This document shows, in pieces, positions 60,238 through 64,000 of a DNA stretch of 64,000 nucleotides (the stretch's first letter is position 1; each line of letters begins with the position of its first letter). The notes below the pieces were generated by a model. It saw only the letters and a program-made list of their open reading frames with translations, was not told the DNA's origin and ran no database searches. The DNA is from Welwitschia mirabilis (taxonomy: Eukaryota > Gnetophyta > Gnetopsida > Welwitschiales). The stretch lies in the NCBI GenBank assembly GCA_051453625.1, contig JBOZIK010000001.1, forward strand, positions 166,868,983-166,932,982, written 5' to 3'. A program made the translations under genes and the position numbers.

Positions 60238-61021
60238 TTATTGTCAAAATCATCCATCATATAGTTTTAACTTTTTTGCATGTCCTTTAATATTAACCAT
60301 TTTAAAATCATAGGTACTAATATTAGATGTCATAATTTTGAACTGTAACATTGTGAAGAGAAACTTAAAATCAAGTAAAACACACTATCTCTAGTCATTG
60401 TGTCATTCAATAATAACTTTTTCCTTTAAAAAAAAATCATAACCTCATGACTTAAATAATCCTTTGAAGATTGAAAAAGCACCTACCATGTTCATGCTCA
60501 TGACTTATTCCACCTTGTTCCTTATCAGTCCTTGGGTTCTTATTGCTACTAGTTCAGTAACTTCTACAATTGAAAAGAACTATAATCATTATGCATAGTG
60601 TACTAACCCAATAATTCATTCACTCTTGGACATGATTACATAACCTTACCAGCTGAAGGATACAGCTGCAAGGATATTAAAAAATAAAGCTTAGTTATGA
60701 AATATATTAAGGCAAGGATATTATGGAATCTATTGATAATGTGTTTTCCATAAACTAAAGATGGGTTTTACTAAAATAAAGATGTATATTTTAGCATCTA
60801 ATTCCCCAATATCGATTAACTATCTAGAAAACACAAAATGGAATTTAGAGAAGCCACAATAAGGGCATTTAGGATTCTCCACCTCATATTATAAAACAAT
60901 ATAACATCAAGAAAGCTAGTTTATTGTTATATATAATATAAATAATATAAGCAGTTAAGAGAATTTTAATATGACACACAACTATACCAACCTTCGACAT
61001 TAAGATAAAATGCAATGTATC
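60238..61021. other. AT-rich DNA, no gene seen
   Basis: Flank outside Copia-2. No domain, repeat or RNA gene recognised. Confidence 0.5.
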
Positions 61022-61281
61022 TTTCTTTTCTTTTCTTCTCTTTTTTTTTTTTTCCTTTTTTTTCACTTTTTTGGGTTTTGTTACATTGAGGGGATGTTAG
61101 ACTTGAAACTCTCAATAATTCTGTCTTCCCCTTTCTGCTAGAAGTATAACCACTATGATCGCTAACACAAATGATTTAATCAGGCCTAAAGCCTTATAAT
61201 ATGTCAAACAAGGCATCCAAAGGTTTAAACCCACAACTTGCTAAAGGGAAGACAAATGCCTCACCAATTGGACTAGCAACC
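61022..61281 (-). mobile_element. tRNA-derived SINE-like element
   Basis: Minus-strand 5' end GGTTGCTAGTCCAATTGGTG (61281-61262) resembles a tRNA start with a pol III A box (TAGTCCAATTGG). A B-box-like GGGTTTAAACCT follows at 61232-61221, at tRNA spacing. A non-tRNA body of about 150 bp leads to an A-rich tail, seen on plus as the T/C-rich run at 61022-61071. Total about 260 bp, normal for plant SINEs. The B box differs from GGTTCGAATCC at CpG-type positions. Flanking target duplications are not clear. Confidence 0.6.
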
Positions 61282-61689
61282 TATTGGCATTTATGTTATA
61301 GTAATTTTTAGTTATATAATATTTAGGAAAATAACGAACTCTATGATAAACAAAATACTAATTAAGAGGCCTTATCCCTTACTATCAAAAACATAAATAA
61401 ACATTTTTAACATAATTAAAACTTAAATTTTAGAATGTTTTATTATACGTTGTTTACAAATGAACAATTTAACCACATAATTTAGCTAACTAATGAATAC
61501 ATAGCCTATTTTCATATAGGGTATATAATAATAAGTTATTTTACAACCATTTACATTTTATGAGTAAAATGAAAAAAAAGAAAGAGAAAGTCATATAGTC
61601 TAAAGATGTCTGAAATACAAAATAAGTACCTACACTTCTTATTGCTTAAAAGAGACTTTTCCAACACCAACTGAAGAATATTTTAGTAA
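61282..61689. other. AT-rich DNA, no gene seen
   Basis: Nothing recognised; it separates the SINE-like element from the GC-rich island. Confidence 0.5.
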
Positions 61690-61820
61690 AAGATTGAGAT
61701 AGGCTAGATATGAAGCTGAGCTCCCTGTGACCAGCTGAGAAACCTCAAGATATGAACTGCTTTCGAGCCTAGATATTTCTTAAAGCCCCCTTCAACATTT
61801 GTCCTAAGGCTCCTACTCTG

Positions 61821-61828
61821 CCACGTGG
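61821..61828. promoter_or_regulatory. G-box / ABRE core CCACGTGG
   Basis: Perfect 8-bp palindrome, in gccacgtggaacc. G-boxes bind bZIP and bHLH factors (ABF, HY5, PIF families) in light- and ABA-regulated plant promoters. Confidence 0.65.
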
Positions 61829-61885
61829 AACCAGAATTCAAGAGCTGCACGATGGATAATCCGACTTTAAGCTTTCGTCCTCGTC

Positions 61886-61893
61886 CCACGTGG
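61886..61893. promoter_or_regulatory. G-box / ABRE core CCACGTGG, second copy
   Basis: Second perfect palindrome 65 bp after the first, in tcccacgtggctgg. Paired ACGT elements are typical of ABA-responsive or light-responsive promoters. Confidence 0.65.
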
Positions 61894-62045
61894 CTGGTAC
61901 TGATCTGCGAATTTGGATCAATCCTAACTGTTCATCTGCGTGCCACGGGATAGAGAGGACTAAAAGAAAATCAAATAAATATTTAAATCCGTACATGTGC
62001 TGGCGCTCTGCGCTCACCGACTTTACGCTTTGCACGGCAAGAGAT

Positions 62046-64000
62046 TACTAAATTTCTAGTCAAGGACATTATGCATTACTTTGAAACTTAAGAAGAGATT
62101 GTTTAACCCTGGCAAACCCCTATTAGTTCACACCAGAAGTAATTATAAGACTAAGAAAACAATAATGTTTCGTGAAAAAGATATATTAAACAAATCTCTA
62201 TTTGCTCCAAAAACGATAACTATCTGAATCCACCCCTTCGAAGGCTCAAAGGAAATCCAAAAGGATAGTAGGTTATTAACTTTCAAAACTAAAGTAAAAT
62301 AAATAATGTAAACCTAAAATCTTTTAGATTAAAAAGTAGAAGAGAATGTTATCTGCCAACCTTACTCAAATACAGGCTACACAAATAGCATGCTCAACCA
62401 AATTCTTACACCTTAGTACTATGCTCTTTAAAAGGTTTTACAAAGGTTTTGAAGCTTTGGAAATAACGAATTAAAGCTAGAATGGAATTTTGTTCCATTC
62501 TTTAAAACACATAGATTTTATAGGACAAGATTATTATAAATTTTGTGCATCTGGAAAACATTCTTAATATTGTAACCTATTTGGAGACGAGACCTTTGAA
62601 ACAACTCGAATAGAAAGTTTGCATTGATATGTTACTTGTCTCTTAATATCTCTATATGAGGAATTTGTAATTAAGACCATGATTATTTTAAACTAAACGA
62701 AATTGGAAAAAGGAAATTTTGCAAACAACATTCTCAAGTAAAACATGCACATGCATGTGCGCACACATACGCACAAAAGTCATATTAAAAAAAGAAAAGT
62801 AAATTATCAATAAGAAAAGATTAAATTGGATTAAAATGAACATAAATAACAAAGGAACTAAACTACTATAAATCTTGTGATACTATGTGGATCTTTGGTT
62901 CTAAAGATTTCATATTTTATATATGGGAAGTTAAGAATCCTCAGAGTTGGTAATTTTAAACATTAAAGGTTTTTTTTAATAGAACTTGATACACAACATT
63001 CCTTTCCCTGAAGACTTAAGTTCATGTTATTAGGAATAACAATTTAGGGATCTTTTAAACAATTCCACTAACTTTTTATTTCATGATATCCATTTTTTAA
63101 AAGATAAAATAGAATATTTTCTATCTCCAAACTTTCTTCTTGTTTGGAATCTCACCTTTCTATTGTAAAGTTGCAAGACCTATACTTTTATCACTAATTC
63201 CAAATCTACTTTTACATACTTGGTATAAGTATGTAATGCTTTTCAAAATATTTTATAATTAGACAATAATTCTCATAGTATGTAATATTTAAGTATCTCA
63301 TCATCTATTAAATTATGTTACCCTTTAGATTGCATCTTAGAAGATGTTCTATTTTTAGATATGCCATTAATTTTAGTTAATATTAAATTGAATAGTTTAA
63401 CAAACAGATTATTTTTGAATTTCATCCTTCACTTAAAAGATGTACTTAGAATATGTAATAGACAAATTCCCACATTAGTGATTTTTTCATGTTTTCAATA
63501 AATGATATTATTTATTCATCATTAACATCAATCATTAATGTAAGCTCCATTGTTCTATATGGAATATGAAAATATCTCATAAAATTAAATAATTTAAGAA
63601 TTTTAGATATTATGATTTTCGAAATGACAATTTTTATGTATTAGGACTTAATGTTTAAGGAAGGATATTTTACCCAGTGATATGGTCATAATGGTAACCA
63701 AATCTTGCCATGTTTCTATTTTTATAATAATACTATTTTAATAAAGTTATTAACGATTCATAACATTGATGTCTAATAAGATAAAATAAACAATATTTGT
63801 AGTACCCTTATTCTTAGAGAAAATTTTCACCTAATATCCCACCATTGTCTTTACTTACATATTCTTTTTATTTCTGAGTACGTCAGTGTCTGAACTAGTT
63901 ACTTATTTTAATTTATTAGAAGTGATTTAGTAGTCCCTTATACTTATAAAACCAAACTACATGAGAAAGGAAATTAACATAACCTTGCAAGATGTGACTA
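62046..64000. other. AT-rich DNA, no gene seen
   Basis: No coding frame recognised after the promoter-like island. It contains a perfect 9-bp hairpin at 62479-62501 (agaatggaa / ttccattct, 5-base loop) and an alternating purine-pyrimidine tract at 62744-62775 (acatgcacatgcatgtgcgc). Confidence 0.45.

Larger units (their letters stand above)
61690..62045. promoter_or_regulatory. CpG-retaining, promoter-like island
   Basis: About 350 bp with many CpGs (e.g. tttcgtcctcgtcc, ggcgctctgcgctcaccg) inside CpG-poor DNA. It contains two perfect CCACGTGG G-boxes, a third near-copy (gccacggg at 61942) and a TATA-like aaatatttaaatcc at about 61976-61989. After that comes a short GC-rich stretch that could be a transcription start/leader on the plus strand. 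Two minus frames (61704-61889, 61838-62035) cross it but show no domain. The gene it would serve is not readable up to 64000. Confidence 0.5.

Noticed and set aside
61221-61281. A functional tRNA gene
   Set aside because: The A and B boxes are present, but the arms do not fold into a cloverleaf by eye and the unit continues into a SINE-type body with an A-rich tail.
61704-62035. Two minus-strand frames in the GC-rich island as possible exons
   Set aside because: No domain; the G-boxes and CpG pattern fit a promoter better, and higher G+C lengthens frames by chance.

Overview
The window looks like nuclear DNA of a seed plant. It is strongly A+T-rich and CpG-poor, and I see no intact cellular gene. 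Nearly everything recognisable is a decayed plant-type retroelement: Ty1/copia, Ty3/gypsy of the Tat/Athila type, L1-like LINEs, a TRIM and a tRNA-derived SINE. No rRNA, functional tRNA, CRISPR or bacterial operon structure was seen. The species cannot be named from this sequence. All coordinates of decayed elements come from reading degenerate frames by eye.

Layout. 1-4.1 kb: the internal region of a plus-strand copia element (gag, protease, integrase, reverse transcriptase, RNase H, all broken), then its 3' LTR from 4128; its 5' LTR lies outside the window. 4.5-24.1 kb: mostly featureless AT-rich DNA. It holds a 683-bp tandem duplication (6.9-8.25 kb), a wrecked minus-strand LINE (16.7-18.6 kb), a CT microsatellite that straddles an assembly gap, and a small GC-rich exon-like block (24.12-24.24 kb).

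24.5-60.2 kb: the main structure. I read it as one old minus-strand copia element (Copia-2) split by later insertions. Its 3' LTR is at 24.5-25.2 kb. RNase H, reverse transcriptase and integrase run backwards from 25.5 to 28.8 kb, protease and gag remnants lie at 35.2-36.2 kb, and gag/leader, an initiator-Met primer-binding site and the 5' LTR lie at 58.5-60.2 kb. Inside it sit (a) Gypsy-1, a plus-strand, gag-only gypsy element (28.84-35.20 kb); (b) an Athila-like minus-strand gypsy element (36.217-54.885 kb, target duplication TTCCA/TCCCA); (c) a plus-strand L1-like LINE (36.791-43.485 kb) inserted in the 3' LTR of (b) with an 11-bp target duplication; and (d) a 1.1-kb TRIM (57.39-58.52 kb). 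Gypsy-1 and the Athila-like element share one LTR family in opposite orientations.

60.2-64 kb: a SINE-like minus-strand unit (61.02-61.28 kb), then a CpG-retaining island (61.69-62.05 kb) with two perfect CCACGTGG G-boxes. The island is the only stretch that looks like a promoter of a real plant gene; the gene itself is not recognisable here.

How the parts relate: this is a graveyard of transposition, not a pathway. Key residues of several elements have been lost largely through G-to-A/C-to-T changes (Asp to Asn, Glu to Lys, Trp to stop), which fits long-term cytosine methylation and deamination. The LINE is the least decayed and also the most deeply nested. I found no undescribed functional gene system; the nest and its decay pattern are the most notable content.
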